DNA from: Arthrobacter sp. 9AX
Lineage (GTDB): Bacteria; Actinomycetota; Actinomycetes; Actinomycetales; Micrococcaceae
Reading direction: 5' to 3'
DNA: 64,000 nt
NCBI RefSeq assembly: GCF_902506095.1
Contig: NZ_LR733293.1
Span: 1,786,457-1,850,456, forward strand
Part shown: positions 17,634 through 26,432 of the stretch, piece by piece
Numbering within the stretch: position 1 is the stretch's first letter
How the letters are laid out: each line of letters opens with the position of its first letter
The notes under the pieces: model-generated
The model's input: the letters and a program-made list of their open reading frames with translations, nothing else
Databases searched by the model: none
Told to the model about the DNA's origin: nothing
Position numbers and translations under genes: made by a program

Positions 17634-18254
17634 ATGAGTTCCACCGGATCCAATGCCGCCAGGACTGCGCGCATGGAGCGTGCCACCAGTGAGTCCTCCG
17701 TGCTCGTGGAGATCAACCTCGACGGTACGGGCATCTCGGACATCGACACGTCGGTGCCCTTCTACGACCACATGCTCACCGCGCTCTGCAAGCACTCACT
17801 CATCGACCTGACGGTGAAGGCTGCCGGAGACACCCGCATCGACGTCCACCACACGGTGGAGGACGTCGCCATCACCTTCGGTGAGGTGCTGCGCACGGCC
17901 TTGGGCAACAAAGCGGGAATCCGCCGCTTCGGCGAAGCCACCGTGCCCCTGGACGAGGCACTGGCCCACGCCGTCGTCGACGTCTCCGGCCGCCCGTACC
18001 TGGTCCACGGCGGAGAACCCGCAGGCCAGGAATACCACCTGATCGGCGGCCACTTCACCGGCTCGCTGACCCGCCACGTCTTTGAGGCGATCACCCTCCA
18101 CGCCGGGATCTGCCTGCACATGAACGTGATCGCCGGACGGGATCCGCACCACATTGTCGAAGCCCAGTTCAAGGCCTTCGCCCGTGCGCTTAGAGCTGCC
18201 GTTGAGTCCGATCCCCGCGTCGAGGGCATACCTTCCACCAAGGGTGCGCTGTGA
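17634..18254 (+). CDS. hisB: Imidazoleglycerol-phosphate dehydratase
   Basis: Monofunctional dehydratase of 206 aa, lacking the N-terminal phosphatase domain found in enterobacterial HisB. Two repeated metal-binding histidine motifs are present: [13 protein letters not shown]...[11 protein letters not shown] (about residues 42-78), and [33 protein letters not shown] near the C-terminus. ATG 17634 is 9 nt after AAAGGA; the in-frame TTG two codons earlier is too close to that site. The stop overlaps hisH by GTGA, indicating coupling. Confidence 0.96.
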   Translation: MSSTGSNAARTARMERATSESSVLVEINLDGTGISDIDTSVPFYDHMLTALCKHSLIDLTVKAAGDTRIDVHHTVEDVAITFGEVLRTALGNKAGIRRFGEATVPLDEALAHAVVDVSGRPYLVHGGEPAGQEYHLIGGHFTGSLTRHVFEAITLHAGICLHMNVIAGRDPHHIVEAQFKAFARALRAAVESDPRVEGIPSTKGAL

Positions 18255-19033
18255 GCGGGCAGGTCCTGCGCGACGGCGCCATCATCGACCCCTCAGCGTC
18301 GCAGAAGCTGCCGTCGCCGGAGGGGAAGCCCACCGTCACTGTGCTCGACTACGGTTCGGGAAACGTCCGCTCCGCGGTACGCGCCCTGGAGCGGGCAGGC
18401 GCCGAGGTGATCCTGAGCTCCAAACCCGAGGATGTCCTGAACGCTGACGGCCTGGTGGTGCCCGGCGTCGGCGCCTTCGAGACCGTGATGCGCGAACTCA
18501 AAGCCGTGGACGGCATCCGGCTCATCGGCCGGCGGGTCGCCGGCGGCCGCCCGGTCCTCGGCATCTGCGTAGGCCTCCAGGTGCTGTTCGAAGCCGGCGT
18601 GGAACACGGCACCGAGGCCGAAGGCATCGGCGAATGGCCCGGCAAGGTGGAGCTCCTTCCCGCGGACGTGGTGCCGCACATGGGCTGGAACACCGTCAAG
18701 GTGCCCGAAGGCTCAAAGCTGTTTGCCGGTGTCGAGAACGAGCGGTTCTACTTCGTGCACTCCTACGGCGTACAGGAATGGAACTTTGACGTTATCCAGC
18801 CGCGCATGGCCGCGCCTCTGGTCACCTGGTCCGAGCACGGCGCTCCGTTCATCGCCGCGGTGGAAAACGGTCCTCTCTGCGCCACCCAGTTCCACCCCGA
18901 GAAGTCCGGGGACGCCGGTGCCCGGCTCCTGCACAACTGGGTGGACGCCCTCCGCAGGCCCGCAGACGCGGGCGCGTCGGGGGCAGGCCAGCCCGCGCCG
19001 GACGCCGGACAAACACCCGCCGGCGACGCCTAG
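18251..19033 (+). CDS. hisH: Imidazole glycerol phosphate synthase, glutaminase subunit HisH
   Basis: Class I glutamine amidotransferase (260 aa) that supplies ammonia to HisF. The nucleophile is C106 in [10 protein letters not shown], and the His-Glu pair is in [17 protein letters not shown]. The oxyanion strand [10 protein letters not shown] is present. About 30 residues precede the fold (start of [10 protein letters not shown]), and a 25-residue Pro/Ala-rich tail follows, both longer than in E. coli HisH. It overlaps hisB by 4 nt and is followed immediately by a 52-codon membrane ORF. Confidence 0.96.
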   Translation: MSGQVLRDGAIIDPSASQKLPSPEGKPTVTVLDYGSGNVRSAVRALERAGAEVILSSKPEDVLNADGLVVPGVGAFETVMRELKAVDGIRLIGRRVAGGRPVLGICVGLQVLFEAGVEHGTEAEGIGEWPGKVELLPADVVPHMGWNTVKVPEGSKLFAGVENERFYFVHSYGVQEWNFDVIQPRMAAPLVTWSEHGAPFIAAVENGPLCATQFHPEKSGDAGARLLHNWVDALRRPADAGASGAGQPAPDAGQTPAGDA

Positions 19034-19192
19034 ATGTGGTCTGTCCTGCTGATGGGCCTCGCGGGCTTGCTCATCGGCGGCGGCATCTCGTTCCGGCAGC
19101 AGCACAAACCGCTGTGGACCCAGGTCTCGTTCTACGTCCTGGCGGGTATGGCCCTGCTCGCCGCCTACCTGCTGACGCTGCCGGCCAACTAG
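19034..19192 (+). CDS. Small two-helix membrane protein between hisH and priA
   Basis: A 52-aa ORF whose ATG directly abuts the hisH stop codon (TAG-ATG). It encodes two hydrophobic helices, [19 protein letters not shown] and [19 protein letters not shown], joined by a short polar loop [10 protein letters not shown]. Codon use matches its neighbours (third positions almost all G/C). I recognise no family. Position and composition argue for a genuine small integral membrane protein translated with the his operon rather than random sequence. Function is unknown. Confidence 0.7.
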   Translation: MWSVLLMGLAGLLIGGGISFRQQHKPLWTQVSFYVLAGMALLAAYLLTLPAN

Positions 19193-19233
19193 CCGGATCC
19201 TGCCCTTCCTTCCCCCTACTTTCGAGGATTTTG

Positions 19234-19980
19234 ATGAACACCGCTACCGACCTGCCTGTTCTTGAACTTCTGCCCGCCGTCGACGTCGTCAACGGCCAGG
19301 CCGTCCGGCTGGTCCAGGGCGAAGCGGGCAGCGAAACCAGCTACGGCACCCCGCTGGAAGCGGCGCTGAACTGGCAGCAGCAGGGCGCCGAGTGGGTCCA
19401 CCTGGTGGACCTGGACGCCGCCTTCGGCCGCGGTTCCAACGCCGAACTCCTGCGTGAAGTGGTGGGCAAGCTGGACATCAAGGTCGAACTCTCCGGAGGC
19501 CTGCGCGACGACGCAACTCTCGAAGCCGCCCTAGACCTGGGCGTGGCGCGCGTCAACCTCGGGACGGCTGCGCTGGAAAACCCGGATTGGACCCGGCGGG
19601 CCATCGAACGCTTTGGTGACAGGATCGCCGTCGGCCTCGATGTCCGCGGAACCACCCTTGCCGGCCGCGGCTGGACCAAGGAAGGCGGAGACCTCTGGGA
19701 CGTCCTCGCCCGGCTCGAGGACGCAGGGTGCTCGCGCTACGTGGTCACCGACGTCACCAAGGACGGGACCCTGCAGGGACCCAACGTGGAGCTGCTGCGC
19801 CAGATGGTCGAAAAGACGGGCAAGCCCGTGGTTGCCTCCGGCGGCATTTCCAGCCTGGACGACCTCAAGGTGCTGCGTTCACTCGTGCCGCTCGGGGTTG
19901 AAGGAGCCATCGTGGGCAAGGCCCTGTACGCGGGCGCCTTCACCCTGCCCGAGGCCCTCGACGTGGCCGGCCGCCGCTAG
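19234..19980 (+). CDS. priA: Phosphoribosyl isomerase A (HisA/TrpF-type PriA)
   Basis: (Beta/alpha)8-barrel of 248 aa. It opens [20 protein letters not shown] with the first catalytic Asp, and the second Asp lies in [16 protein letters not shown]. Phosphate loops are [10 protein letters not shown] and [12 protein letters not shown]. In Actinobacteria this enzyme usually serves both histidine (ProFAR isomerase) and tryptophan (PRA isomerase) synthesis. The [14 protein letters not shown] loop resembles PriA, but bifunctionality cannot be proven by eye. ATG 19234 follows CGAGGATTTTG; a longer frame reaching 19036 is the out-of-frame shadow of the small membrane ORF. Confidence 0.95.
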   Translation: MNTATDLPVLELLPAVDVVNGQAVRLVQGEAGSETSYGTPLEAALNWQQQGAEWVHLVDLDAAFGRGSNAELLREVVGKLDIKVELSGGLRDDATLEAALDLGVARVNLGTAALENPDWTRRAIERFGDRIAVGLDVRGTTLAGRGWTKEGGDLWDVLARLEDAGCSRYVVTDVTKDGTLQGPNVELLRQMVEKTGKPVVASGGISSLDDLKVLRSLVPLGVEGAIVGKALYAGAFTLPEALDVAGRR

Positions 19981-20008
19981 CCGGCCAGGCCAGGACCCAG
20001 GCATTACC

Positions 20009-20896
20009 GTGGCCAGCATCGAACCCGTCCCCGGCACCACCGGGCAACGACACCTTCCCGGCCACATTGCAGCAGCGCTGGCTGGCGCCGGCGGCGCCAC
20101 TGACTCTGCCGGCCGGCCGTGGGCAGGGCGCAGCCTGGCCGGGGAGGACGCCAGGATCCACAATTTCGAAGACGACGACGGACTGGCCGACGCCGGCTAC
20201 CTAGCGGCCGTCGCAGCCCTTCAGGCGGGACGCGGGGACGAAGCCGCCGTGGTCGCCTCACTTGCCACCGGCCGCGTTTTCATTCCCGTTGTTGCCCAGC
20301 TCGCCGAAGAGGCGGAGGGACATGACGGCCTGCACGCCGACAAACAGGCGGACATGGCCCTGGTGACCCTCAAAGCCGCTGACGGCAGGACCGCCATGCC
20401 GGCGTTCACGTCCGCCCCGGCGCTCAGTGCCTGGCACCCAGAGGCGCGGCCGGTAGCGGTGTACGCGGCCCGTGCAGCCCTTTCTGCCGTGGCCGAGGGG
20501 GCCGAACTGCTCGTCCTTGACCCGGGATCGGCAGTGACGTTTGTGGTCCGTCGGCCCGCCCTGTGGGCGCTGGCGCAGCAGCAGGACTGGATTCCGTCCT
20601 ACACGGATGACGCGCTGGCAGGCCAGATGCGGCAGGCAGCAGCAGGCTTCCCCGCCGTGCGGAGCCTGGAGCTCCAGCCGGGCAGGGGAGTGGCATCGCG
20701 TACCGCCGGCGGCGACCCCCTGCCGGGCGGAGGCGCAGGTCCGGAGCTTCAGGTGGTCCTGTACCTGGAAGAAGGACTGGACGCCGCTGCCGTCCAGGAG
20801 CTGGTGGCCGGGCTCCAGGCGGAGTGGTCACGGAATGTATTGTTTGGTGAGCGGGTCGATTCCATCGAGGTTAAATTGCGGCGCGCCGTCCACTAG
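20009..20896 (+). CDS. SseB-family protein
   Basis: Protein of 295 aa starting at GTG. It contains SseB-like segments: [30 protein letters not shown] (about residues 70-100), a [21 protein letters not shown] strand pair (about 117-140), and a final sub-domain similar to the SseB C-terminal fold. SseB proteins are often linked with secretion or rhodanese-type functions, but no activity is established for actinobacterial members. It follows priA by 28 nt and is probably cotranscribed with the his genes. The start is chosen because the open frame continues upstream through priA, where it is only a shadow. Confidence 0.82.
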   Translation: MASIEPVPGTTGQRHLPGHIAAALAGAGGATDSAGRPWAGRSLAGEDARIHNFEDDDGLADAGYLAAVAALQAGRGDEAAVVASLATGRVFIPVVAQLAEEAEGHDGLHADKQADMALVTLKAADGRTAMPAFTSAPALSAWHPEARPVAVYAARAALSAVAEGAELLVLDPGSAVTFVVRRPALWALAQQQDWIPSYTDDALAGQMRQAAAGFPAVRSLELQPGRGVASRTAGGDPLPGGGAGPELQVVLYLEEGLDAAAVQELVAGLQAEWSRNVLFGERVDSIEVKLRRAVH

Positions 20897-20950
20897 CTGC
20901 GGCGAGGAGGGGATCCCCGGCCGGCTGCGGCAGACCGAAGGATCTCTTTC

Positions 20951-22243
20951 GTGAATTTCGCTCTCTACTGGGAGTTGCTTGCCGTGCGGCCCATCAGGCG
21001 GCTGCTGCTCGTTGGCATGATCGCCCGTGTTCCGCATTCGGCAGCCGGCGTGCTGCTGACCCTGCACATTGTCCTGACCCTCGGCGAAGGCTATGCCGCT
21101 GCGGGCGCAGCTGCCGCGGTGATGACCATCGGCATCGCCCTCGGTGCGCCGTGGCGCGGCCGCCGCGTAGACACGGTGGGACTGCGCAAAGCCTTGATCC
21201 CCTCAGTGGTGTCGGAGACCGTCATCTGGTCCATCGTTCCGCATGTGTCCTACCAGTGGCTCCTGCCGCTGGTCTTTGTGGGCGGACTCCTGACGCTGCC
21301 GATCTTCAGCGTTGTCCGGCAGTCCCTGGGCGTGCTGGCCGACGGCGACCAGCGCCGCACTGCCTTCGCACTCGACGCCATCACCACCGAAGTGGTGTTT
21401 ATGATCGGCCCCGCCGCCGGAGCCATCGTAGCCACCAGCGGCTTCAGCGTGGCCGGCCTGACGACAGTGGGTGTTTCCACCTCCCTGGCCGGCCTGTTCC
21501 TGATGTGGTTCAACCCGCCCACCCGCAGCGTCGTTCCGGCCGGCGACGGCCAGGCGGACCAGCAGCGGGCGGCCGAGGCCGCCGTTGTGTCCACGGCCCC
21601 CGCCCACCTGCAGGAGGCTGCCGCGGATCTTGCGCCGGCAGCCGCCCACACTGCGCGCAGCGCCGGGCTCCGGGAGAAGGTGGCAGGCAACTTCGTCTGG
21701 TTCACGGCCACCGTGGCGGCGCTCTTCGCTGTGGCCGCCGGAGCCGGAATGGTCCTCAGCGGCACCGACGTGGGCATCGTGGCAGCACTCGAAACGGGCG
21801 GGCACCAGGCCGAAATCGGGATCGTCTTCCTGTTCTGGTGTGCTGCGTCCGTGGTGGGCGGGCTCATCTACGGTGCCATGCACCGGCCCATCCCGCCCAT
21901 TGTCCTGCTCCTGGGCATGGCCGCCCTGACCATTCCCATGGGCTTCGCGCACGATACCTGGACCCTCGCCCTCGTTGCCATCCTTCCCGGTCTCCTCTGC
22001 GCCCCGGTCCTCTCATCGGCGTCCGAAAAGGTGGCGGACCTCGTGGCGGAGGAGCGGCGGGGGGAGGCGATGGGCTGGTACGGCTCGGCCCTCACCGCCG
22101 GAGTGGCACTCGGCGCGCCGCTGGCGGGCGTCTTCATCGACCATGTGGGACCGTCCGGAGGTTTCGTCTCAGTAGGGGCCGCCGGCGTGGCGCTGTGCGT
22201 CGTGGGGCTGGTCCTCCAGCGGCGGCGCCGGGCCAACGCCTAG
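20951..22243 (+). CDS. Major facilitator superfamily transporter
   Basis: Integral membrane protein of 430 aa with about 12 hydrophobic segments split by a hydrophilic loop at residues ~195-240 ([14 protein letters not shown]...). MFS-like cytoplasmic motif [20 protein letters not shown] lies between TM2 and TM3 (about residues 57-80). Late segments include the glycine-rich [24 protein letters not shown]. Substrate is unknown; related proteins are annotated as efflux pumps. It follows the SseB-like gene by 54 nt. A 17-bp hairpin ends the transcription unit. Confidence 0.88.
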   Translation: MNFALYWELLAVRPIRRLLLVGMIARVPHSAAGVLLTLHIVLTLGEGYAAAGAAAAVMTIGIALGAPWRGRRVDTVGLRKALIPSVVSETVIWSIVPHVSYQWLLPLVFVGGLLTLPIFSVVRQSLGVLADGDQRRTAFALDAITTEVVFMIGPAAGAIVATSGFSVAGLTTVGVSTSLAGLFLMWFNPPTRSVVPAGDGQADQQRAAEAAVVSTAPAHLQEAAADLAPAAAHTARSAGLREKVAGNFVWFTATVAALFAVAAGAGMVLSGTDVGIVAALETGGHQAEIGIVFLFWCAASVVGGLIYGAMHRPIPPIVLLLGMAALTIPMGFAHDTWTLALVAILPGLLCAPVLSSASEKVADLVAEERRGEAMGWYGSALTAGVALGAPLAGVFIDHVGPSGGFVSVGAAGVALCVVGLVLQRRRRANA

Positions 22244-22273
22244 GTCCGTTTCCGGAACCCTGGGGTAATGCGC

Positions 22274-22310
22274 GACGGCGGGCCTTCCCTGGGAGGGAAG
22301 GCCCGCCGTC
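22274..22310. terminator. Bidirectional terminator hairpin (17-bp perfect stem)
   Basis: GACGGCGGGCCTTCCCT, a 3-nt loop, then AGGGAAGGCCCGCCGTC, between the convergent MFS and DUF1844 genes. Confidence 0.8.
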
Positions 22311-22334
22311 GGGCCTACTTACCGCTGCGCTGCG

Positions 22335-22721
22335 TCAGTTGACGGCGCCGGTGTACTTTTCGCCCGGGCCCTTGCCCGGGGCGTCGGGGATCAGCGACTC
22401 TTCCCGGAAGGCCAGCTGCAGCGACCGCAAGCCGTCACGCAACGGTCCGGCGTGCTGGGAACCGATTTCGGGGGCGGCCGCGGTGACCAGTCCGGCCAGT
22501 GCGGTGATGAGCTTCCGGGCCTCGTCCAGGTCCTTGAGCTCCTGCGCGTTCTCTTCCGCAGCCAGGCCAAGTTTCACGGCAGCGGCACTCATCAGGTGGA
22601 CGGCCGCGGTGGTGATGACCTCGATGGCCGGCACTTCGGAAATGTCACGGATCTGCTGGGAGACATCGCCGCTGGCTTCGGCAGGCTCGAAAACGTATGA
22701 ATTACTGTCTGGGGTGCTCAT
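22335..22721 (-). CDS. DUF1844 family protein
   Basis: Protein of 128 aa, mostly helical and soluble, containing the DUF1844 core ([20 protein letters not shown], then [13 protein letters not shown]...[16 protein letters not shown]). The family is conserved next to infC in Actinobacteria, as here, where it is divergently transcribed from infC. No function is known. The C-terminus ([20 protein letters not shown]) completes a helical bundle. Confidence 0.87.
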   Translation of the reverse strand: MSTPDSNSYVFEPAEASGDVSQQIRDISEVPAIEVITTAAVHLMSAAAVKLGLAAEENAQELKDLDEARKLITALAGLVTAAAPEIGSQHAGPLRDGLRSLQLAFREESLIPDAPGKGPGEKYTGAVN

Positions 22722-22825
22722 ACTGGTAAGCTTGACACAGACCGACTGGATGTCGTTATTTCAGGGATTGTTCAAGAAGCGATCATGGTTCCCAGCAGCG
22801 CCTGCGTTGTCGGGAATTTTTTCTG

Positions 22826-22831
22826 TAGAAT
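22826..22831 (+). promoter_or_regulatory. Candidate -10 of the infC-rpmI-rplT operon
   Basis: TAGAAT, with only a weak -35 about 17 nt upstream. It would leave a ~225-nt leader before the infC start. Confidence 0.4.
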
Positions 22832-22837
22832 GGCATG

Positions 22838-23064
22838 CAGTTTGCAAGCGGAGTTCTCTCCCACCCGCGTCAGCCGCTGTTCCGGAAGTTCGATGGAACG
22901 CAAGGTTGCCGGGTACCTGGTTGGTTTTGGTGTCCGGCGTTCGCTGGCGCCGGGACATACAGTGCCTCATGGCACGCTCAACCAGTCTTCGAGGCCTTCG
23001 ATTGCTCCGGCAATTGGGGGCCTTCTCTATTTGCCGGATCCCACAACAACACAGGAGCTTTAAC
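22838..23064 (+). promoter_or_regulatory. Long 5' leader of infC
   Basis: The 343-nt gap between DUF1844 and infC holds a promoter-like hexamer and then this leader. The last part has a stem TCCGGCAA (23006-23013) / TTGCCGGA (23031-23038), which ends 14 nt before the Shine-Dalgarno AGGAG. IF3-L35-L20 operons are commonly autoregulated through leader RNA (L20 in other phyla). An open frame crosses the leader, but its residue content (Ser/Gly/Arg/Cys mix) does not look like a protein. Confidence 0.4.
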
Positions 23065-24096
23065 ATTAGCGAGCCAAGAATCAATGAGCGTATCCGCGTC
23101 CCCGAGGTGCGGCTGGTCGGCCCTGCAGGTGAACAGGTAGGAATCGTCCGTATTGAGGATGCCCTGCGCCTGGCCGCCGAGTCCGACCTTGATCTCGTTG
23201 AAGTTGCACCTCAGGCGAAGCCTCCGGTGTGCAAGCTGATGGACTTCGGCAAGTACAAGTACGAGGCCGCGGTTAAGGCACGTGAGGCACGGAAGAACCA
23301 GACGAACACTGTTCTGAAGGAAATCCGCTTCCGCCTGAAGATCGACACCCACGACTACGAGACCAAGCGCGGGCACGCACTGCGCTTCCTCGGCGCGGGG
23401 GACAAGGTCAAAGCCATGATCCAGTTCCGTGGCCGTGAACAGCAGCGACCGGAAATGGGCATCCGCCTGCTCCAGCGCTTCGCAGACGATGTCGCCGAAG
23501 TCGGCGTGGTTGAATCCAGCCCCCGCATCGACGGCCGCAACATGGTCATGGTGGTCGGCCCGCTGAAAAACAAGGCTGAGGCAAAGGCCGAAGCACGCCG
23601 CGCCACGCAACGGGCGGAAGCGAAGGCACAGAATGAAGCCAAGGCTGCCGGCCGCATCGACGTGTCCGGCAGCGACCAGGCACCCATGACGCAGTCCCTC
23701 GCGGACCTGCTTCCTGAAGGTTTCCAGGTCTCGACCGAACCGGAAGCTGTTGCTGACACTCCTGTGCAGGAGGCGGCTCCCGCCGTCGAACCTGCATCGG
23801 AAGCTGCTCCGGCCCAGGCCGCCGAAGCTCCCCAGCAGGAAGCGCCCAAGGCTGAGGCGCCGAAGCAGGAAGCGCCGAAGCGGCAGGCCCCGAAGCAGGA
23901 AGCCCCCAAGGCTGCTGCGCCGGCACCCCAGCCGGTTGCGGAGAAGCCTGAAGCTGCCAAGCCGGCAGCAGCGGCTCCGAAGCCCGCAGCAGTGCCTGCT
24001 CCGCCGAAGCCGGTGGCCAGGCCCGCCGCACCCAAGCCCGCTGCCCGCCCTGCCCCCAAGGCAGTGCCGAAGCCGGCTGGCAAGAAGACCACTTAG
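23065..24096 (+). CDS. infC: Translation initiation factor IF-3 with long C-terminal tail, ATT start
   Basis: IF3 prevents premature joining of subunits and polices start-codon choice. The IF3 N-domain begins [19 protein letters not shown] and the C-domain contains [20 protein letters not shown] and [11 protein letters not shown]. No ATG, GTG or TTG fits the conserved N-terminus. ATT at 23065 lies 7 nt after AGGAG, matching the classic AUU start by which IF3 represses itself. The IF3 fold ends near residue 180. About 140 further residues form an Ala/Pro/Lys/Glu-rich low-complexity tail ([20 protein letters not shown]...), as in several Actinobacteria. Total 343 aa, nearly twice E. coli IF3. 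Confidence 0.95.
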   Translation: MSEPRINERIRVPEVRLVGPAGEQVGIVRIEDALRLAAESDLDLVEVAPQAKPPVCKLMDFGKYKYEAAVKAREARKNQTNTVLKEIRFRLKIDTHDYETKRGHALRFLGAGDKVKAMIQFRGREQQRPEMGIRLLQRFADDVAEVGVVESSPRIDGRNMVMVVGPLKNKAEAKAEARRATQRAEAKAQNEAKAAGRIDVSGSDQAPMTQSLADLLPEGFQVSTEPEAVADTPVQEAAPAVEPASEAAPAQAAEAPQQEAPKAEAPKQEAPKRQAPKQEAPKAAAPAPQPVAEKPEAAKPAAAAPKPAAVPAPPKPVARPAAPKPAARPAPKAVPKPAGKKTT

Positions 24097-24103
24097 TTCA
24101 CAG

Positions 24104-24127
24104 CTGCCGGAGGTCGCCCTCCGGCAG
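24104..24127 (+). repeat. 10-bp hairpin between infC and rpmI
   Basis: CTGCCGGAGG, a 4-nt loop, then CCTCCGGCAG, 8 nt after the infC stop. There is no T-tract, so it may be a processing or attenuation structure. Confidence 0.6.
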
Positions 24128-24212
24128 TCCGCAACCAGCACGCCGCCCCCAGGGGCAGCTGCGCGATAGAACTGCAGGCCCAGCCTGCGGACACGTAAGG
24201 AGATCGGTTCCC

Positions 24213-24407
24213 ATGCCGAAGATGAAGACCCACAGTGGTGCTAAGAAGCGCTTCAAGCTGACCGGCAGCGGCAAGCTGCGCCGCCAGCAGGCTAACCGCC
24301 GCCACTACCTCGAGCACAAGTCCTCCCGGCTGACCCGCCGCCTTGCCGGCGACAAGATCGTCTTCAAGGGCGACGCCAAGGTCATCCGGAAGATGCTCGG
24401 CATCTAA
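24213..24407 (+). CDS. rpmI: 50S ribosomal protein bL35
   Basis: Highly basic 64-aa protein ([20 protein letters not shown]..., ending KVIRKMLGI), a full-length L35. It sits in the universal infC-rpmI-rplT order. A good Shine-Dalgarno sequence (AAGGAGATCGG) precedes the ATG. Confidence 0.98.
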   Translation: MPKMKTHSGAKKRFKLTGSGKLRRQQANRRHYLEHKSSRLTRRLAGDKIVFKGDAKVIRKMLGI

Positions 24408-24522
24408 TTTCCAAGTTCTTTGACTGGCACCACCTGGTGTAAGTCACCTGCCAAAAGCCTTCTCAGGCCGCCGGACATCCGGCAGTAGATGCTTGGGATC
24501 AGAATTTCGAAGGAGTACGCAC

Positions 24523-24915
24523 GTGGCACGTGTGAAGAGGGCGGTCAACGCCCACAAGAAGCGCCGGGTTATCCTTGAACGCGCAAAGGGCTACCGTGGA
24601 CAGCGTTCACGCCTGTACCGCAAGGCCAAAGAGCAGCTGCTGCACTCGTTTGTGTACAGCTACGGCGACCGCAAGAAGAAGAAGGGCGACTTCCGCCGCC
24701 TCTGGATCCAGCGCATCAACGCTGCATCCCGCGCCAACGGCCTCACCTACAACCGTCTCATCCAGGGCCTGAAGGCTGCTGAGGTTGAGGTTGACCGCCG
24801 CATGCTGGCCGAGCTCGCCGTCTCCGACGCCAACGCATTCGCTGCGCTGGTCCAGGTGGCCAAGGACTCGCTGCCCGCCGACACCTCCGCCAAGAAGGCC
24901 GTCGCCGCGAAGTAG
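24523..24915 (+). CDS. rplT: 50S ribosomal protein bL20
   Basis: Protein of 130 aa from GTG ([20 protein letters not shown]...), binding 23S rRNA early in 50S assembly. The long basic N-terminal helix and the globular domain ([20 protein letters not shown]) are intact. The GTG at 24523 follows AAGGAG by 7 nt; an ATG at 24493 would add ten non-conserved residues. The last ~12 residues ([12 protein letters not shown]) extend past the usual end. Confidence 0.97.
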   Translation: MARVKRAVNAHKKRRVILERAKGYRGQRSRLYRKAKEQLLHSFVYSYGDRKKKKGDFRRLWIQRINAASRANGLTYNRLIQGLKAAEVEVDRRMLAELAVSDANAFAALVQVAKDSLPADTSAKKAVAAK

Positions 24916-24918
24916 CAC

Positions 24919-24942
24919 CTGCCTTCCCTCGCACGAGGGGCA
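24919..24942 (+). terminator. Short hairpin after rplT
   Basis: CCCTCG-CA-CGAGGG within flanking CTGCC/GGCAG just after the rplT stop. There is no poly-T, so assignment is tentative. Confidence 0.35.
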
Positions 24943-24968
24943 GTTCAGGAACTGGTGGCCGCAGCCAC

Positions 24969-24974
24969 TAAAGT
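24969..24974 (+). promoter_or_regulatory. -10 hexamer of a predicted leaderless trmH-family transcript
   Basis: TAAAGT ends 7 nt before the ATG at 24982. Confidence 0.5.
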
Positions 24975-24981
24975 TTCCTAT

Positions 24982-25893
24982 ATGAACGAAACCGGGCGCC
25001 CGCAGGATTTACCACTCTCCAACCCCCGAGCAGACCGGGTGAGGGATGTGGCAAAACTTGCCGGGCGCCCGGCCCGTTTAAAGCGCGGACAGTTCCTGGC
25101 CGAAGGCCCCCAGGCGGTCCGCGAAGCGCTGAAGCTCCACCAGCAGCGCCTGGCCGCGGGCGCTCCCGGAGTGGTTACCGAGGTATTCGCCAGCGAGTCC
25201 TGCCTGGACCGCTTTCCGGAATTCGAGGAACTTGCCGAGGGCACCAATGCCCGGCTTGCCACCGACGACGTCCTGGCCGCCATGGCGGACACCGTCAACC
25301 CGCAGGGCATCATTGCTGTCTGCCGGTTCGTGGACGTACCGCTGGAGGAAGTGCTCGACGCCGGGCCGCGCCTGATTGCCGTTCTTTGTCAGGTGCGGGA
25401 CCCAGGGAATGCGGGAACCGTCCTGCGGGCTGCGGACTCGGCCGGGGCAGACGCTGTGATCCTCACCGGCTCAAGCGTTGACATCTACAACCCCAAAGCG
25501 GTCCGTTCCACGGCGGGATCCCTGTTCCACCTTCCCGTGGTGCTTGGCGCGGACGTTACGGAATTGGCCGCCGCGTGCCGGGCACGGGGGATCGGCATCC
25601 TGGCGGCGGATGGCTATGGCACCCTCAACCTGGACGCGCTGCAGGACGAGAACGCCCGGCGCCGGCTGACGGGGGAGGGCACGCCGTCGGAGTATGACCT
25701 GGAAAAGCCGACTGCCTGGCTGTTCGGCAACGAAGCACAGGGGCTGTCCCAGGCTGAGCTTGACCTTGCAGACCATCGCGTGGCCGTGCCCGTGTACGGG
25801 GCAGCGGAAAGCCTCAACCTCGGCACAGCAGCCACTGTTTGCCTCTACGCCAGCGCCCGGTCCCAGCACCTGCCGGCAGCCCTGCGGGGGTGA
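24982..25893 (+). CDS. TrmH-family (SpoU) RNA 2'-O-methyltransferase
   Basis: Protein of 303 aa. A substrate-binding N-terminal domain (RLKRGQFLAEGPQAVREALK) is followed by the knotted SPOUT domain. Motif 1 is QVRDPGNAGTVLRAADSAGA, motif 2 is TAWLFGNEAQGLS, and motif 3 is VPVYGAAESLNLGTAATVCL, which carries the SAM-binding knot. The family 2'-O-methylates rRNA or tRNA ribose; the target nucleotide is not predictable. Location just after rplT is conserved in Actinobacteria. The ATG at 24982 is favoured over an in-frame GTG at 24955 by the leaderless -10. Confidence 0.93.
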   Translation: MNETGRPQDLPLSNPRADRVRDVAKLAGRPARLKRGQFLAEGPQAVREALKLHQQRLAAGAPGVVTEVFASESCLDRFPEFEELAEGTNARLATDDVLAAMADTVNPQGIIAVCRFVDVPLEEVLDAGPRLIAVLCQVRDPGNAGTVLRAADSAGADAVILTGSSVDIYNPKAVRSTAGSLFHLPVVLGADVTELAAACRARGIGILAADGYGTLNLDALQDENARRRLTGEGTPSEYDLEKPTAWLFGNEAQGLSQAELDLADHRVAVPVYGAAESLNLGTAATVCLYASARSQHLPAALRG

Positions 25894-25969
25894 ATTCCAT
25901 CCCGCGCCGGGAAACAGCGAGGGCCCCGGATCCGCGGAGCCCGCGCCTATGTGAAATGTGCCGGCTACC

Positions 25970-26245
25970 TCAGGGCGCGTGTGTCGCCTTGCCGCGTCCG
26001 GTGATGGCACCGTGGATGCCGGCGACCACAAGGCCGCCTACGATGGCGAGAATCCACGTGCCGAGGTCAAAGAAGGCCAGATCGCCTTTGTTGAAGAGCA
26101 GGCTGCCCATCCAGCCGCATACTATTGCGCCCACCACGCCCAGAACCAGGCTGGTGACCCAACCGCCGCCCACCCTGCCGGGCATCACGGCTTCAACGAT
26201 GGCCCCTACGATGAGGCCCGGAATAATCCAAGCAAGAAAACCCAT
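25970..26245 (-). CDS. GlsB/YeaQ/YmgE-family (transglycosylase-associated) membrane protein
   Basis: Protein of 91 aa with three hydrophobic helices and the family glycine motif: FLAWIIPGLIVGAIVEAVMP, SLVLGVVGAIVCGWMGSLLF, TWILAIVGGLVVAGIHGAIT. Members are small, stress-induced inner-membrane proteins of unknown mechanism. The ATG follows GAGGAGAC. It is divergent from the CDF transporter. Confidence 0.9.
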   Translation of the reverse strand: MGFLAWIIPGLIVGAIVEAVMPGRVGGGWVTSLVLGVVGAIVCGWMGSLLFNKGDLAFFDLGTWILAIVGGLVVAGIHGAITGRGKATHAP

Positions 26246-26432
26246 GTCTCCTCCTCAATTGCGACCGGGAAAAACGGTCCCGATGAGCTGCAAGCCAACA
26301 AAGGGCCCTGCTGTTGTCAGCAGGCCCGGGGCTGCCCGCGGTGCATTACGGCGGCCGGGGCGGGTACGGTAAGCGGAGGCGGGGCCGTGGCCGGACCCGC
26401 ACATTAGGTAGGTTCAAAAATCCCGTGAAGAG

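Noticed and set aside
22785..23063. 92-codon ORF in the infC leader
   Set aside because: No Shine-Dalgarno of note, unusual Ser/Cys/Gly mix and no family; more likely untranslated leader.
21151..23064. In-frame upstream extension of infC for over 600 codons
   Set aside because: It passes antisense through DUF1844 and as a shadow of the MFS gene; Arg/Gly/Pro/His-rich, and IF3 homology begins exactly at the ATT.
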